From Flavipsychrobacter sp. (GTDB lineage: Bacteria > Bacteroidota > Bacteroidia > Chitinophagales > Chitinophagaceae): a DNA stretch of 64,000 nt. The stretch covers positions 26,806 through 90,805 of the forward strand of contig JARLGY010000010.1 of assembly GCA_031292525.1 (NCBI GenBank), written 5' to 3'. The notes under the pieces are model-generated. The model did not search any database, had not been told where the DNA came from, and was given only the letters and a program-made list of their open reading frames with translations. The translations under genes were made by a program, and so were the position numbers. Of this stretch, positions 1 through 8,805 are shown piece by piece (the stretch's first letter is position 1; every line of letters begins with the position of its first letter).

Positions 1-829
1 TAAAAAGGTAGTGATAGCTGACAGGCTATCGCTATATGTGGATGCCATATACAATAACCCTACACACCATAGCGGCATCAGCAGTATTGTGGCTACTATA
101 TTTTTTACTTTCCAGATCTATTGCGACTTCTCGGGATACTCGGGCATAGCTATAGGTACGGCACGGGTGTTGGGTATAGACCTGATGGAAAACTTCAGGC
201 GGCCCTACCTGGCAGCATCTATAAGGGAGTTCTGGGGCAGGTGGCATATATCGCTCAGCACCTGGTTTCGAGATTATTTGTACATACCTATTGGTGGCAG
301 TCGCGTGAATGTGGGCAAGCATATGCGCAACCTGTTTGTAGTATTTATAATAAGCGGGCTGTGGCATGGCGCCAACTGGACCTTTATAATATGGGGCGCA
401 TTGCATGGCACCTACCAGGTAATAGAGCTGGTACTGAATAAGTACATCCTGAAAAAAGACCCGAAGCAGCCGCCTAAAAAGGGAATTGCTACCCTACCTA
501 ATTTTATTATCACTTTTATACTGGTGGCTATAGCCTGGGTGTTTTTCAGGGCCAATAATGTTACCGATGCTTTTACCATTATGCGCAACATATTTACACT
601 GAAGCCGGGGCCATTGTTCATTGGTTTTGCGGCGGGATTCGTGTATTCTATCTTGCTTATTATTTTCCTGGTGGTGAGCGAGATCAACCAGGAGTATTTC
701 CAGAACAGGTATTCGCTTATGTATAACCGGATGCCTGCGATACGCTATACAGGCTATGTATTGCTTATTGTAACGATGCTGATGGTAGGGGTATTTAATG
801 GCGGGCAGTTTATTTATTTCCAATTTTAA
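1..829 (+). CDS. MBOAT family O-acyltransferase (AlgI-like), 5' end cut by window
   Basis: This is the C-terminal part (about 275 residues) of a membrane-bound O-acyltransferase. The reading frame is open to the left edge, and the first residues (KKVVIADRLS) are typical of the interior of AlgI/DltB-type proteins, so the true start lies outside. The sequence shows several membrane segments and the family signature around WHGANWTFIIWGALHG, which carries the conserved active-site histidine. Family members pass acetyl groups across the inner membrane for O-acetylation of an exopolysaccharide or cell-surface polymer. The next gene encodes an SGNH-like protein with one N-terminal membrane anchor, the usual partner in such acetylation modules. 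The polymer modified cannot be told from the window. Confidence 0.88.
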   Translation, partial: KKVVIADRLSLYVDAIYNNPTHHSGISSIVATIFFTFQIYCDFSGYSGIAIGTARVLGIDLMENFRRPYLAASIREFWGRWHISLSTWFRDYLYIPIGGSRVNVGKHMRNLFVVFIISGLWHGANWTFIIWGALHGTYQVIELVLNKYILKKDPKQPPKKGIATLPNFIITFILVAIAWVFFRANNVTDAFTIMRNIFTLKPGPLFIGFAAGFVYSILLIIFLVVSEINQEYFQNRYSLMYNRMPAIRYTGYVLLIVTMLMVGVFNGGQFIYFQF

Positions 830-885
830 AACACATGAGTAGTTATTTGACAGGTTGCCTATGGAGTTTTGGTGTTTGGTACGGG

Positions 886-902
886 GCACCCCTACAGGGT
901 GC
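886..902. repeat. Small hairpin GCACCC-CTACA-GGGTGC
   Basis: A perfect 6-bp inverted repeat with a 5-nt loop lies 57 bp after the MBOAT stop codon. A related C-rich unit, also containing CCCTACAGG, follows at about 936-955. No T-run follows, so it is not a standard terminator. It may be a small dispersed repeat or a weak structured 3' end for the MBOAT transcript. Confidence 0.4.
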
Positions 903-997
903 TAACGAACGTGATGTTTGTTTTACTACAAAGCGGAGCCCCCCCTACAGGAGCATAGGGTAATAATAAGCTTGAGCAAGTGATATTAAATAATAAA

Positions 998-1939
998 ATG
1001 AAAGGACAGCTATACAGGTTTTTACGGAACACGGTGCTATTGCTGCTGATACTGCTGGTATTGGACAGGGGTATTGGCATGTGGCTGGAGCACCTTTTTT
1101 ACCAACAGAAACATGGTGATGACTACGTGAGCATATACCTGATGGAACAGGCCCATGATGATATACTTGTGCTGGGCAGCTCGCGCGCATCGCACCACTA
1201 CAACAGCAATGTGCTTGAACAGGCTACGGGTATGACCTGCTTTAACGGTGGCCGTGATGAGATGACCATTACCTATGCTGCAGCTGTACTGCCCATTGTA
1301 TATGAACGGTACAAGCCCAAGGTGGTGATACTAGAAGTAGGGCCATCTGAACTTACAGATAATAAAGACAAGCAGGTGGTGTACCAGCGCGTGGCAACGG
1401 TATTGCTCCCCTTCCTGCACAGGCACCCTGAGTTGAAGAACACTATAAGCCTTGCCGGCAATGAAGAGCTGTACAAAACTATGGCGTGCCATATATACCC
1501 TTACAACTCATCTATAGGTTCGTCTATACAGAATGCATATACCCACATGGGGCATGTATCTGTAAAGGGCTATGAGCCACTTGTGGGCCACATAGATTCT
1601 ACTACTTACAAAACCGCTGTACAGAACTTTAATGTACAAGGGCCACTGGCGCCTGATCTTGTAGCTACTTTTAAAAGTATAGTAGCCACGGCAAAGCAAT
1701 CGGGCATAAGGTTGGTTACAGTTATATCGCCGTTCTACTTCCCCATGAACACGGGTACTAACCAGAGCTACTATGCTATAAGAGGTATTTTGCAGCAAAA
1801 CGGTTGTGAGTTTTATGACTTCACTACAGCTGCCCCCTTTTGCCAGAACCCTTACCTGTTTTACGATGAGGTACACCTGAATGATAGTGGCGCGGCGTTG
1901 TATAGCAAAATGATAGGCACTATAGTGGCCAAGCATTAA
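998..1939 (+). CDS. SGNH/GDSL-like membrane-anchored protein, probable partner of the MBOAT acyltransferase
   Basis: The product has 313 residues. A hydrophobic segment at about residues 8-24 would anchor it in the inner membrane with the rest in the periplasm. The soluble part has an SGNH-hydrolase outline: a block I-like LVLGSSRASH near residue 60 and a block V-like YDEVHLNDSGA near the C-terminus, with the Asp and His placed as in the catalytic pair. AlgJ/AlgX/PatB-type proteins of this architecture work with MBOAT proteins in polysaccharide O-acetylation. The ATG at 998 is preferred over an in-frame GTG at 980, because the ATG directly precedes the basic residues and membrane anchor. It is co-directional with the MBOAT gene but 168 bp downstream, so co-transcription is likely but not certain. 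Confidence 0.7.
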   Translation: MKGQLYRFLRNTVLLLLILLVLDRGIGMWLEHLFYQQKHGDDYVSIYLMEQAHDDILVLGSSRASHHYNSNVLEQATGMTCFNGGRDEMTITYAAAVLPIVYERYKPKVVILEVGPSELTDNKDKQVVYQRVATVLLPFLHRHPELKNTISLAGNEELYKTMACHIYPYNSSIGSSIQNAYTHMGHVSVKGYEPLVGHIDSTTYKTAVQNFNVQGPLAPDLVATFKSIVATAKQSGIRLVTVISPFYFPMNTGTNQSYYAIRGILQQNGCEFYDFTTAAPFCQNPYLFYDEVHLNDSGAALYSKMIGTIVAKH

Positions 1940-1987
1940 AGAATACTTATGTAGCAACTATAGCTGCATTTTTAAAGTATTCTCCAT

Positions 1988-3160
1988 ATGTTTGCCGGGC
2001 AACAACCAAGTAGAAAATTGAACAAATACATAAATATCACATTATATTTGTTCGTGGTCTTTTTCTCTTTGAGCGGCATTGCGCAAACTGCCAATACCGG
2101 CGCGGCTATTGACACGTTTGCCACCTACTCCATATCAGCCTATACAGATGTATATTATGCAGGCTATACAGATAACACGCCCCATGGCAGCTTTGTAAAA
2201 TTCCCTACAGTATCGCCCAGAAATAACTCGGTGGGGCTGAACGACTTGCAGGTTTCCTTTAGGTATGATGGTGAGAAGATACGAGGCGTAGCAACCCTGC
2301 AATACGGCGATATAGCACAAAGCAGCTGGTCTAAAACATACAACAATATACAAGAAGCACACGCGGGAGTGCGCCTGTCTAAAACGCTGTGGCTGGATGG
2401 CGGCTTTTTTAAATCGCACTTTGGCACAGAAAACCTATTGCCAGTGGATAATATTGCCAGCGCGTTGGCCACCCCAACTTATTATGAATGCTATTACGAA
2501 GCTGGGCTAAGGCTAAACTACGACCCTACAACCCAATTAGAGATCAACCTATTTTTGCTGAACGGTTATAATATGTTTGAAGATAACAATAACCGAAAGT
2601 CGTTTGGTATGGGTATCACTTATAGTATTAATGACCATGCAGGGGTGGGCTATACCAACTACATAGGCAATGATGCGCCGGATAGCGTTACGCTATCGCA
2701 CCGGCGGGTAGCACAGAACGTGTTCTTTAATTACCACAAAGGGAAAATATGTGTGCAAGCCGGAGGAGACCTTTATATACAGCAACATGCGGGCGTTACA
2801 GACAGTAACAAAACAGCTATAGCGTTTGCTGGCCTGCTGACCATAGCTTATAAACTACCCCACCAAATGCAGGTATATGCCAGAGGCGAAGTTTTTAATG
2901 ATGCTGATGCATTTTTATCTACCGCGATAACTGACACCAAGCAACAGCTAACGGGATATAAACTATATGGGGTAACAGCAGGCATAGCATATAAACCAGT
3001 ACCTAATGCCTATGTGCGGCTAGAAGGAAGAAGACTGCAAATGGCCCAAAACCAAGACATATTTGAATATAACGGCCAATACCGCGACTATAGGTATGAG
3101 GTGATGGTAACGGCAGGTATATCTTTTTCTTTGCTTAAGGGTGTTGAAACCAGGTACTGA
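1988..3160 (+). CDS. Outer-membrane beta-barrel porin, BBP2/OmpL-like
   Basis: This 390-residue protein has a signal peptide ending near residue 32 (SLSGIAQT). The remainder is rich in alternating aromatic and polar residues typical of outer-membrane strands. The segments starting ISAYTDVYYAGYTDN, the motif GLNDLQVSFRY and the stretch around DGGFFKSHFGTENLL match the pattern of the putative beta-barrel porin-2 family common in Bacteroidota. Such proteins are thought to be outer-membrane channels, but their substrates are mostly unknown. The gene follows the SGNH-like gene by 48 bp on the same strand and may share its transcript. No substrate clue is present. Confidence 0.72.
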   Translation: MFAGQQPSRKLNKYINITLYLFVVFFSLSGIAQTANTGAAIDTFATYSISAYTDVYYAGYTDNTPHGSFVKFPTVSPRNNSVGLNDLQVSFRYDGEKIRGVATLQYGDIAQSSWSKTYNNIQEAHAGVRLSKTLWLDGGFFKSHFGTENLLPVDNIASALATPTYYECYYEAGLRLNYDPTTQLEINLFLLNGYNMFEDNNNRKSFGMGITYSINDHAGVGYTNYIGNDAPDSVTLSHRRVAQNVFFNYHKGKICVQAGGDLYIQQHAGVTDSNKTAIAFAGLLTIAYKLPHQMQVYARGEVFNDADAFLSTAITDTKQQLTGYKLYGVTAGIAYKPVPNAYVRLEGRRLQMAQNQDIFEYNGQYRDYRYEVMVTAGISFSLLKGVETRY

Positions 3161-3177
3161 CTAGCCCCGTAAAGCAT

Positions 3178-3208
3178 AAAAAAAACCGAACCTTTTTGGG
3201 AGGTCCGG
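3178..3208 (-). terminator. Rho-independent terminator for the YceI gene
   Basis: The stem CCGAACCT/AGGTCCGG (3186-3193 and 3201-3208, one G-U pair) is flanked by an A-run at 3178-3185, which reads as a T-run on the minus strand. This fits an intrinsic terminator just downstream of the minus-strand YceI gene. Confidence 0.75.
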
Positions 3209-3236
3209 CAGTATAAATATCAATTAAAAGCATTGC

Positions 3237-3794
3237 TTAAGCAGTTGCAGCTTCCTGTGGCGCTACTACCTTTACAAACTCGGCCTGTGCATGAATGCTT
3301 ACATCGTCGCCCAGCAGTAACCCACCGGTTTCTGACACCATACCGAAGCTAACACCATAGTCTTTACGGTTTATTTTACCGTTGATAGTGAAGCCTACGC
3401 GGGTATTGCCCCAAGGATCTTGTACCATACCACCAAACTCTACATCCAGTGTTTCATCTTTAGTAACACCGCGCATAGTTAGTTTGCCATGTAGCTTGTA
3501 ATTTTCTTCATCTATTTTCTCCAGGTTGGTGCTGGTGAAAGACAGCTGCGGATGGTTTTCAGCATCGAAGAAATCAGCATTCTTCAGGTGGCCGTCACGC
3601 TGTTCGTTGTTAGTGCTTATTGAATCAATTTCAGCACTGAAATTCACCTTTGCAGTCTGGAAGTCATCGCCCTCAGTTTCAACTGTAGCGCTGAACTTAT
3701 GAAATTGTCCTGTGACCTTAGAGATCATCAGGTGTTTTACTTTAAACTGAATTTCAGAATGGGTGGTATCTAATGCCCATGTTGTTGTTGCCAT
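3237..3794 (-). CDS. YceI family protein
   Basis: This 185-residue protein matches the YceI family along its full length: the opening TTWALDTTHSEIQFKVKHL, the central DFFDAENHPQLSFTST and the late RVGFTINGKINRKDYGV are all family signatures. YceI proteins form a lipocalin-like beta barrel that holds a long isoprenoid-type ligand. Many are periplasmic, but this one has no evident signal peptide, as in several Bacteroidota homologues, so a cytoplasmic location is likely. It stands alone between a porin and a lipoprotein gene and has its own terminator. The physiological ligand is not deducible. Confidence 0.9.
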   Translation of the reverse strand: MATTTWALDTTHSEIQFKVKHLMISKVTGQFHKFSATVETEGDDFQTAKVNFSAEIDSISTNNEQRDGHLKNADFFDAENHPQLSFTSTNLEKIDEENYKLHGKLTMRGVTKDETLDVEFGGMVQDPWGNTRVGFTINGKINRKDYGVSFGMVSETGGLLLGDDVSIHAQAEFVKVVAPQEAATA

Positions 3795-3941
3795 GATCTG
3801 TAGTTTTATGTTTTTTTAGCCAAGCGAATCGCTCTTCACCAAAAATACCGAATAGGATGAAGAATGCGCCAGCACAGGATGATTACCTACGTTAAATTAA
3901 TGTGTACATAGATTATCTTTATGGCACTCTAAACCTCCTTT

Positions 3942-4421
3942 ATGCGTAAAGCCCTCTTATTTGTAAGTCTCGTCATTATTAGTAGTTGTGCCAGACCTCA
4001 ATATACCTGCACCTATATAACTACAAGAGTTGACGCACCTATAGAATTTAGCGGTTTTACTCCTCAAGATGTAGATACTCTTTTTATAACTTACTACAGA
4101 CCTGATAGCACCTTTTCTAACGTTATATCAAAAGACACTGTTATTAGTCCATCTGTTTACCAGTCGGACATTTACCTTTTTAGAGCTTCAAATATGAGCG
4201 ACTTTGCAGTTATAAATGACAGCAAAGACCTGAAAATACAACTGGCAAAAGCTGGCAATGTCTTTTACCTGCATGCAGTATATCCACCGCCAGATACGAT
4301 GATTGACCGGGAAGAAGCATGTCTCCCCCGATCCTTTATTTCTTTGCCGAAGGTGTATGCTAATGGGAAAGCAGTACAATACTCAACAGTATATACTAAT
4401 CAATTATTCCTAGCTCCGTAG
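3942..4421 (+). CDS. Hypothetical lipoprotein
   Basis: The product has 159 residues and begins with a lipoprotein signal (MRKALLFVSLVIISSC, cysteine at residue 16), so it is probably a lipid-anchored envelope protein. The mature part is short, predicted mostly beta, with no motif I recognise. It sits alone between the divergently oriented YceI gene and a convergent GT87-like gene. The base composition resembles its neighbours, and the lipobox makes a real gene likely, but no function can be offered. Confidence 0.6.
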   Translation: MRKALLFVSLVIISSCARPQYTCTYITTRVDAPIEFSGFTPQDVDTLFITYYRPDSTFSNVISKDTVISPSVYQSDIYLFRASNMSDFAVINDSKDLKIQLAKAGNVFYLHAVYPPPDTMIDREEACLPRSFISLPKVYANGKAVQYSTVYTNQLFLAP

Positions 4422-4519
4422 TATAACAATGTTATTTAATTATAAACCGGAAGGCGTAAACTCATTTATTGCAGAAGAAAAAGCCTTACTTATATCCTCT
4501 AGCAAGTTCTCAATTGTGA

Positions 4520-5851
4520 TTATAGGATGAGATCAGTGACACCATCCTGTTTATTGTCTTTACCGTATTGGGCGCTTTTAAGTAAAATAACTTTGGCGCA
4601 TATTACTGCCGACAGAACGAGCCAAGTGAGCAAATAGTACTTGAACAACTGCGCAGTGAACATGAAAAAGAAGGTAAGGAACAGGTGCAACATAACGAGG
4701 CTGAAGTCGTAGAAATGAATGCGTGCCTTGTGTTTATTGTACCACCATAAGCCCCAGCCCAGCAGTGCCAGCATAGAGCCTGTTTGTACAAAGCGAGAAA
4801 GCAGTACCCTATGCGTAATGCTACCGGGAAACCAAAGCCACATATGCGGGCCGAAATTGAGACCACCGTTGAAGGTATCTGGAAGAGGCCGGCCATTTGC
4901 TGACGACCAAGCATTGATAGCGCAGTTATTATAGTATGCAAGGCCGTCTGCCAACGCCTTTGGATCTTTAAGATAAAAAGGAATAAAGTAGAGCAGCAGG
5001 AAACAAGTAAGCACAATGCCCCAAACTATAAGGCTTTTCTTTACCAGCAGATTCTGCCATAGTAAAACTGCAAATAAAGGTAGCCAAAAAACAAAGGTAT
5101 AGCGGGACAACAGGCAAAGAACAATACCCACCACAACCAACGGCAGGTTGCGCATAGCCAAGCCGGTAGCCAGTACAAGGTAGTAAGCCGCAATAAGCGA
5201 CTCCAGCGAGGCCGGCATTTCAATATTGCCCAGCATGATAAATGCCCAGAAGGTAATAGATGGCAATACAACAGCTGTGAAACCGCCCAACCAGTAACGA
5301 GTGTTGCGGAGTATGTATATGCCGAATATGCCCGATGCTATTGCAAGGAATATAAAACCTATCCAACGATCGTCTATGCCCAAATACTTAGGTATATACA
5401 AGGGCAGCCAATGCAATGGCATATACACAGGATACAAGGTGTATGATGGGAAATGAATTGGTGTGTAAGGATACTGGTGGTGCATGAAACGATCGTAGAT
5501 CACCTCCATATGCGGCATAACATCTGAAAGTTTTGCAGGGTCGGGGTAATGAGCAAATAGTTTCCTCACTTCCTCATAACTGACCAATATAGTAGCCATA
5601 CCTGCTATGAAGTATAAAAGGGTGCGAAACCTATTCTTTTCAGGCTGTTGCTGCAATATGTTGCCTTGTAATTGCAGCCTTAAATACCATACAGGTATAA
5701 TGAGCGCCGCTGCAAATAAAAGGAACGGATTGATAAGCACTTCGGCTTCGTTGCCTTTAACCGGAAATACCAGAAATACCTGCACCAAGAACACAAAAAG
5801 GACAAGTAAGATACCCGAACTATGATATTTTTTATTTATGCCCAGCGCCAT
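4520..5851 (-). CDS. Multi-pass membrane protein, GT87/DUF2029-like glycosyltransferase
   Basis: This 443-residue protein has about ten hydrophobic segments. After the second membrane region there is a large extracytoplasmic loop with HHQYPYTPIHFPSYTLYPVY. This resembles the region in DUF2029 (GT87) proteins where a sugar-lipid donor site follows an 'NPY...YPP' motif. GT87 members are polyprenyl-phosphate-mannose-dependent mannosyltransferases in actinobacteria; in Bacteroidota the substrates are mostly unknown. The assignment rests on topology and this loop only, so a GT-C fold enzyme is an inference. It is a single gene with a 207-bp gap to the gene upstream on the same strand. Confidence 0.5.
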   Translation of the reverse strand: MALGINKKYHSSGILLVLFVFLVQVFLVFPVKGNEAEVLINPFLLFAAALIIPVWYLRLQLQGNILQQQPEKNRFRTLLYFIAGMATILVSYEEVRKLFAHYPDPAKLSDVMPHMEVIYDRFMHHQYPYTPIHFPSYTLYPVYMPLHWLPLYIPKYLGIDDRWIGFIFLAIASGIFGIYILRNTRYWLGGFTAVVLPSITFWAFIMLGNIEMPASLESLIAAYYLVLATGLAMRNLPLVVVGIVLCLLSRYTFVFWLPLFAVLLWQNLLVKKSLIVWGIVLTCFLLLYFIPFYLKDPKALADGLAYYNNCAINAWSSANGRPLPDTFNGGLNFGPHMWLWFPGSITHRVLLSRFVQTGSMLALLGWGLWWYNKHKARIHFYDFSLVMLHLFLTFFFMFTAQLFKYYLLTWLVLSAVICAKVILLKSAQYGKDNKQDGVTDLIL

Positions 5852-5973
5852 GGAAACGGACTTGAATTAACGCTTCAAATATAAACTGCTTGTTACAATA
5901 AAGAGCATCCTTTTAACAAATGAAAAAGCATTTAGGACAATTTGATCACTGAAAAACAGAAATGAAACCAATC

Positions 5974-5997
5974 GGAATCTATCTAACAATAGATTCC
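5974..5997. repeat. Perfect inverted repeat between two minus-strand genes
   Basis: GGAATCTAT and ATAGATTCC (9 bp each, 6-nt loop CTAACA) lie about 60 bp past the stop of the 2OG-oxygenase gene as read on the minus strand. There is no T-run on either side. It could be a factor-dependent 3' end, an RNA-stabilising hairpin or an operator for the downstream GT87-like gene. Confidence 0.45.
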
Positions 5998-6058
5998 TAT
6001 CCTAGCTGAAAAAGCTGGGTTACCTGTTGAAATAAAGCATTAGATCTAGTTAATTAGA

Positions 6059-6655
6059 TTACACTCTTTTCAACCAACCGGTAATGCTCATCCGGGGACG
6101 TGTAGCGGTAACAACTTCGTGCTCTAACACATCGCTTTGGAAGAATAACGTTTTTTGATTGTTGGGGAATATTTCCTGGGTACTATCTTCATCGTGGTGA
6201 ATAACCAATTGGCCACCATCGGTCTCTATCCAATCCTCATTGAGATAACTGATCATTGAGAATTTGCGGTTATAATCGTTGCGTAACTGGTCTTTGTGAC
6301 GGCTATAAGAAGTGCCCACCTCGTACAAGGCATAGTGGAACTCAAAAGCATTGAGGCCTGTATAGCAAGTTTTATTGAGTTGTTCCAAAAACTGCCTGAT
6401 GATATCGAGGAATTCCATTTCGGCAGGATTTTTACTTTTGATATCTAACCAACAAGTTTTATCGCCACGGGCCTTTTGGTTTTTATCTTTAATAACTGCG
6501 TTACCAATGTTAGCCCGTATCATGCGGCTATCTCTTTTGAGCCGTAACAGATTTTGCTGCAAAGCAGCGGCAAGGGGAATGCTTAAAAAACTTTCAGAGA
6601 TACCAATTTTATCTGTAATAAATCCTTCGATCAACTCCTCAAATTTCGCTTCCAT
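6059..6655 (-). CDS. 2-oxoglutarate/Fe(II)-dependent oxygenase (SM-20/prolyl-hydroxylase-like)
   Basis: The product has 198 residues. The double-stranded beta-helix core is marked by a metal-binding triad, H120-x-D122 in YSRHKDQ and H179 in VLEHEVV. An arginine at R186 or R188 (RPRMSITGW) would bind 2-oxoglutarate. This order and spacing match the SM-20/EGL-9-like 2OG-Fe(II) oxygenases, which hydroxylate protein or small-molecule targets. The target is not known. The gene is divergent from the GNAT acetyltransferase gene with 164 bp between their starts. The length is normal for the family. Confidence 0.82.
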   Translation of the reverse strand: MEAKFEELIEGFITDKIGISESFLSIPLAAALQQNLLRLKRDSRMIRANIGNAVIKDKNQKARGDKTCWLDIKSKNPAEMEFLDIIRQFLEQLNKTCYTGLNAFEFHYALYEVGTSYSRHKDQLRNDYNRKFSMISYLNEDWIETDGGQLVIHHDEDSTQEIFPNNQKTLFFQSDVLEHEVVTATRPRMSITGWLKRV

Positions 6656-6819
6656 ATATAATTATCAGGCCTAAAGTTAATCTTTAATTAGCGTATAATG
6701 CATAAAGGCCTGTATTGCAGCACAATTGAGTGGCATGCATTTACTTAAGACATAAGAAATCCATTGAAAATAATACCTTCAATTCTATTATCACCTCTAT
6801 ATAATAAAATATACGCCTT

Positions 6820-7359
6820 ATGTTCCAAACGCAAAGATTACACATGCGCCCGTTAGCTGAAACAGACCTTAGCAATATGCATGAACTGAATAGCATACCT
6901 GAAGTGGATGAGTATAATACATTGGGGTTACCAGGATCAATAGAAGATACCCGAAGCTTGCTTGCCAATTGTCTGACCCGGCAAAATGCAATACCCACGG
7001 AGTCGTATTTCTTTTGTCTTGAGCTTGCAAATACAAGTGAATTTATTGGGTTGATGGGGCTGAACCTAGGCAGGGCAAACTACAAGTCGGGGGAGGTGTG
7101 GTACAAGATACACCCTACACACTGGAGGCAGGGCTTTACGACAGAAGCATTGAAGCGGCTTCTTAATTTTGCCTTCAATGACCTGCAATTGCACAGGGTT
7201 GAGGCAGGCTGTGCAACGGCCAACATAGCATCGGTAAGGGTGCTTGAAAAAGTAGGGATGACCCGGGAAGGGCAAACAAGGAAAAAACTACCTATACGCG
7301 GCCAGTGGATAGATAACTATGAATATGCCATACTGGAGGAAGACTATTTGCAGCTATAA
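6820..7359 (+). CDS. GNAT family N-acetyltransferase, RimJ/RimL type
   Basis: The 179-residue product begins with MFQTQRLHMRPLAETD, the usual start of RimJ/RimL-type N-acetyltransferases. It continues with the acetyl-CoA region (HPTHWRQGFTTEALKRLLNFAF, with the Q/RxxGxA-type loop) and ends with NIASVRVLEKVGMTREG, the conserved beta6-alpha region. Members acetylate N-terminal amino groups of ribosomal or other proteins, or small amines. The target here is unknown. It is a single gene with a strong terminator immediately downstream. Confidence 0.9.
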   Translation: MFQTQRLHMRPLAETDLSNMHELNSIPEVDEYNTLGLPGSIEDTRSLLANCLTRQNAIPTESYFFCLELANTSEFIGLMGLNLGRANYKSGEVWYKIHPTHWRQGFTTEALKRLLNFAFNDLQLHRVEAGCATANIASVRVLEKVGMTREGQTRKKLPIRGQWIDNYEYAILEEDYLQL

Positions 7360-7387
7360 TATTGATACCCGGCATCAAAATACATAG

Positions 7388-7424
7388 AAAAAGGTCGCTA
7401 CCGATAAGCGGTGAGCGACCTTTT
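7388..7424. terminator. Bidirectional intrinsic terminator
   Basis: A long stem, GGTCGCT paired with AGCGACC plus an inner CCG/CGG pair and loop ATAAG, is flanked by AAAAA on the left and TTTT on the right. It lies between the converging GNAT (+) and BON-domain (-) genes and can terminate both. Confidence 0.85.
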
Positions 7425-7453
7425 AAACAGCAAACCCTTGCAGAATATATGCA

Positions 7454-8515
7454 TCAATTATGAACTGAAGCTGTCTTCTTTGATGAATTGCCATTAGTAG
7501 AATTCTGGTCTGTGCCTGTAGTACTGCCAGATGCCTCGGTTGTTTTAGTGTTGGTTGAAGAAGTACTGCGACTGTCTGTATCATTACTACCCTGCCCTTT
7601 TACACGCAGTCTGTTTTCAACATTCTGCACACCTGATATAGAATCAATAATATCTTCAGCGCGACGTTTTGCCTGCCTGTTCTCTACTGTGCCAGACAGA
7701 GATACCTCACCACTGCTTACATTAATTTCTATATCGGAGGCGTCCAAATGTGCATCATCACTAAGGCGGTCATTTATTTCTTCTTTTATACGATCGTCTG
7801 AGCGTTTATAGCCTTTAGGACCCTTGCCTTTGTGCAGGCCCATGCCAGAGTCATTATTGCCCTGACCGTAGTTCCACTGGCTATCATAGTTACCAGAGTT
7901 CATACCTCCACTATTGCTATTGCTGCCATAGCTACCCATACCGGTTGTCCAGCCCTGGCTGCCGTAGCTATCGCTACGCCTGTTGCCATAGCCTTCATTT
8001 TCAAGATAGCTACCGCCATAATTGCTGCCCTGGTTGCCAAAGCTGCTTTGAGAATAAGCGCTGTAGCCGTTGCCTGTGCCCTGTAAAGAACTGCGCCCAC
8101 GGAAATCGCTTTGCGGATAGCTTTCGCCATAGCTATTCGTCCTATTGCGGTCGATGTTGTATTGGTTTTGGTTGCGCCCGCTATATTCGCCACGGCCGCG
8201 ACGACCTTCGAGCTCGTTATAACCGCTTTGACCATTCTGGAATCTATCACGTCCGCTATCACCGCGATCAGCACCTTGATAGCCTAAGCCCCGGGATGTA
8301 GAGCGGTAATCCTGATCGCGCTGATCGGAGTTTCTGTCATAATCATTTTGATAATCAGAAGTTTCACTTTGCCTTCTGCGTGTGCCATACCAACCGCGGT
8401 CGTAGTCGCTATCATCACCATAACGGCGGTTATCATTTTCACTGTTGCTCATATCTGAGTTTTGATTGGAATATTGGTTTTCATTCCAGCCCTGGTTGCG
8501 ATTTTTGTCTGACAT
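7454..8515 (-). CDS. BON-domain protein with a long Tyr/Gly/Asn/Ser-rich region
   Basis: The product has 353 residues when started at MSDKNRNQG. A start 23 codons further upstream is in frame but adds an unlikely lysine/phenylalanine stretch. Residues 1 to about 235 are low-complexity and rich in Gly, Asn, Ser, Tyr, Gln, Asp and Arg (many RD, GYG and SYGS units). A BON domain follows at about residues 237-306 (DDRIKEEINDRL ... VSLSGTVENRQAKRRAEDII ... VQNVENRLRV). The C-terminus is Ser/Thr/Asn-rich. BON domains are thought to bind membranes or phospholipids in OsmY-like stress proteins. There is no signal peptide, so the protein looks cytoplasmic, which is unusual for BON proteins. Confidence 0.82.
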   Translation of the reverse strand: MSDKNRNQGWNENQYSNQNSDMSNSENDNRRYGDDSDYDRGWYGTRRRQSETSDYQNDYDRNSDQRDQDYRSTSRGLGYQGADRGDSGRDRFQNGQSGYNELEGRRGRGEYSGRNQNQYNIDRNRTNSYGESYPQSDFRGRSSLQGTGNGYSAYSQSSFGNQGSNYGGSYLENEGYGNRRSDSYGSQGWTTGMGSYGSNSNSGGMNSGNYDSQWNYGQGNNDSGMGLHKGKGPKGYKRSDDRIKEEINDRLSDDAHLDASDIEINVSSGEVSLSGTVENRQAKRRAEDIIDSISGVQNVENRLRVKGQGSNDTDSRSTSSTNTKTTEASGSTTGTDQNSTNGNSSKKTASVHN

Positions 8516-8805
8516 AAAAATTGTTTTTTTGGTTTTAAAGTTTGCCTTAAACTTAAAAAAAACCGTACCCGGCAACGTTACCAAAACGCAAAAAATGCAA
8601 GTGATTATTGATCAGCTTTTTAGAATTTTGGCGTCAGAAACATGTATATATACTTGCCTTTAGCCCTAGTATTATTTGGGGAAATATTAATGCACTAATA
8701 TATAAAAATTGCTATGGCATAAATTTATTGAAGAAGAAAGACCTGCAGCTTGCTATAAGAAATAGCTCAGGCGTGGGAAATATCTTTCAATACTGCTGGA
8801 ATGTT

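Noticed and set aside
7832..8301. Ala/Ile-rich and Cys/Tyr-rich frames on both strands within the BON-domain gene
   Set aside because: They are frame shadows of the low-complexity GYG/SYGS repeats, with no recognisable domain.
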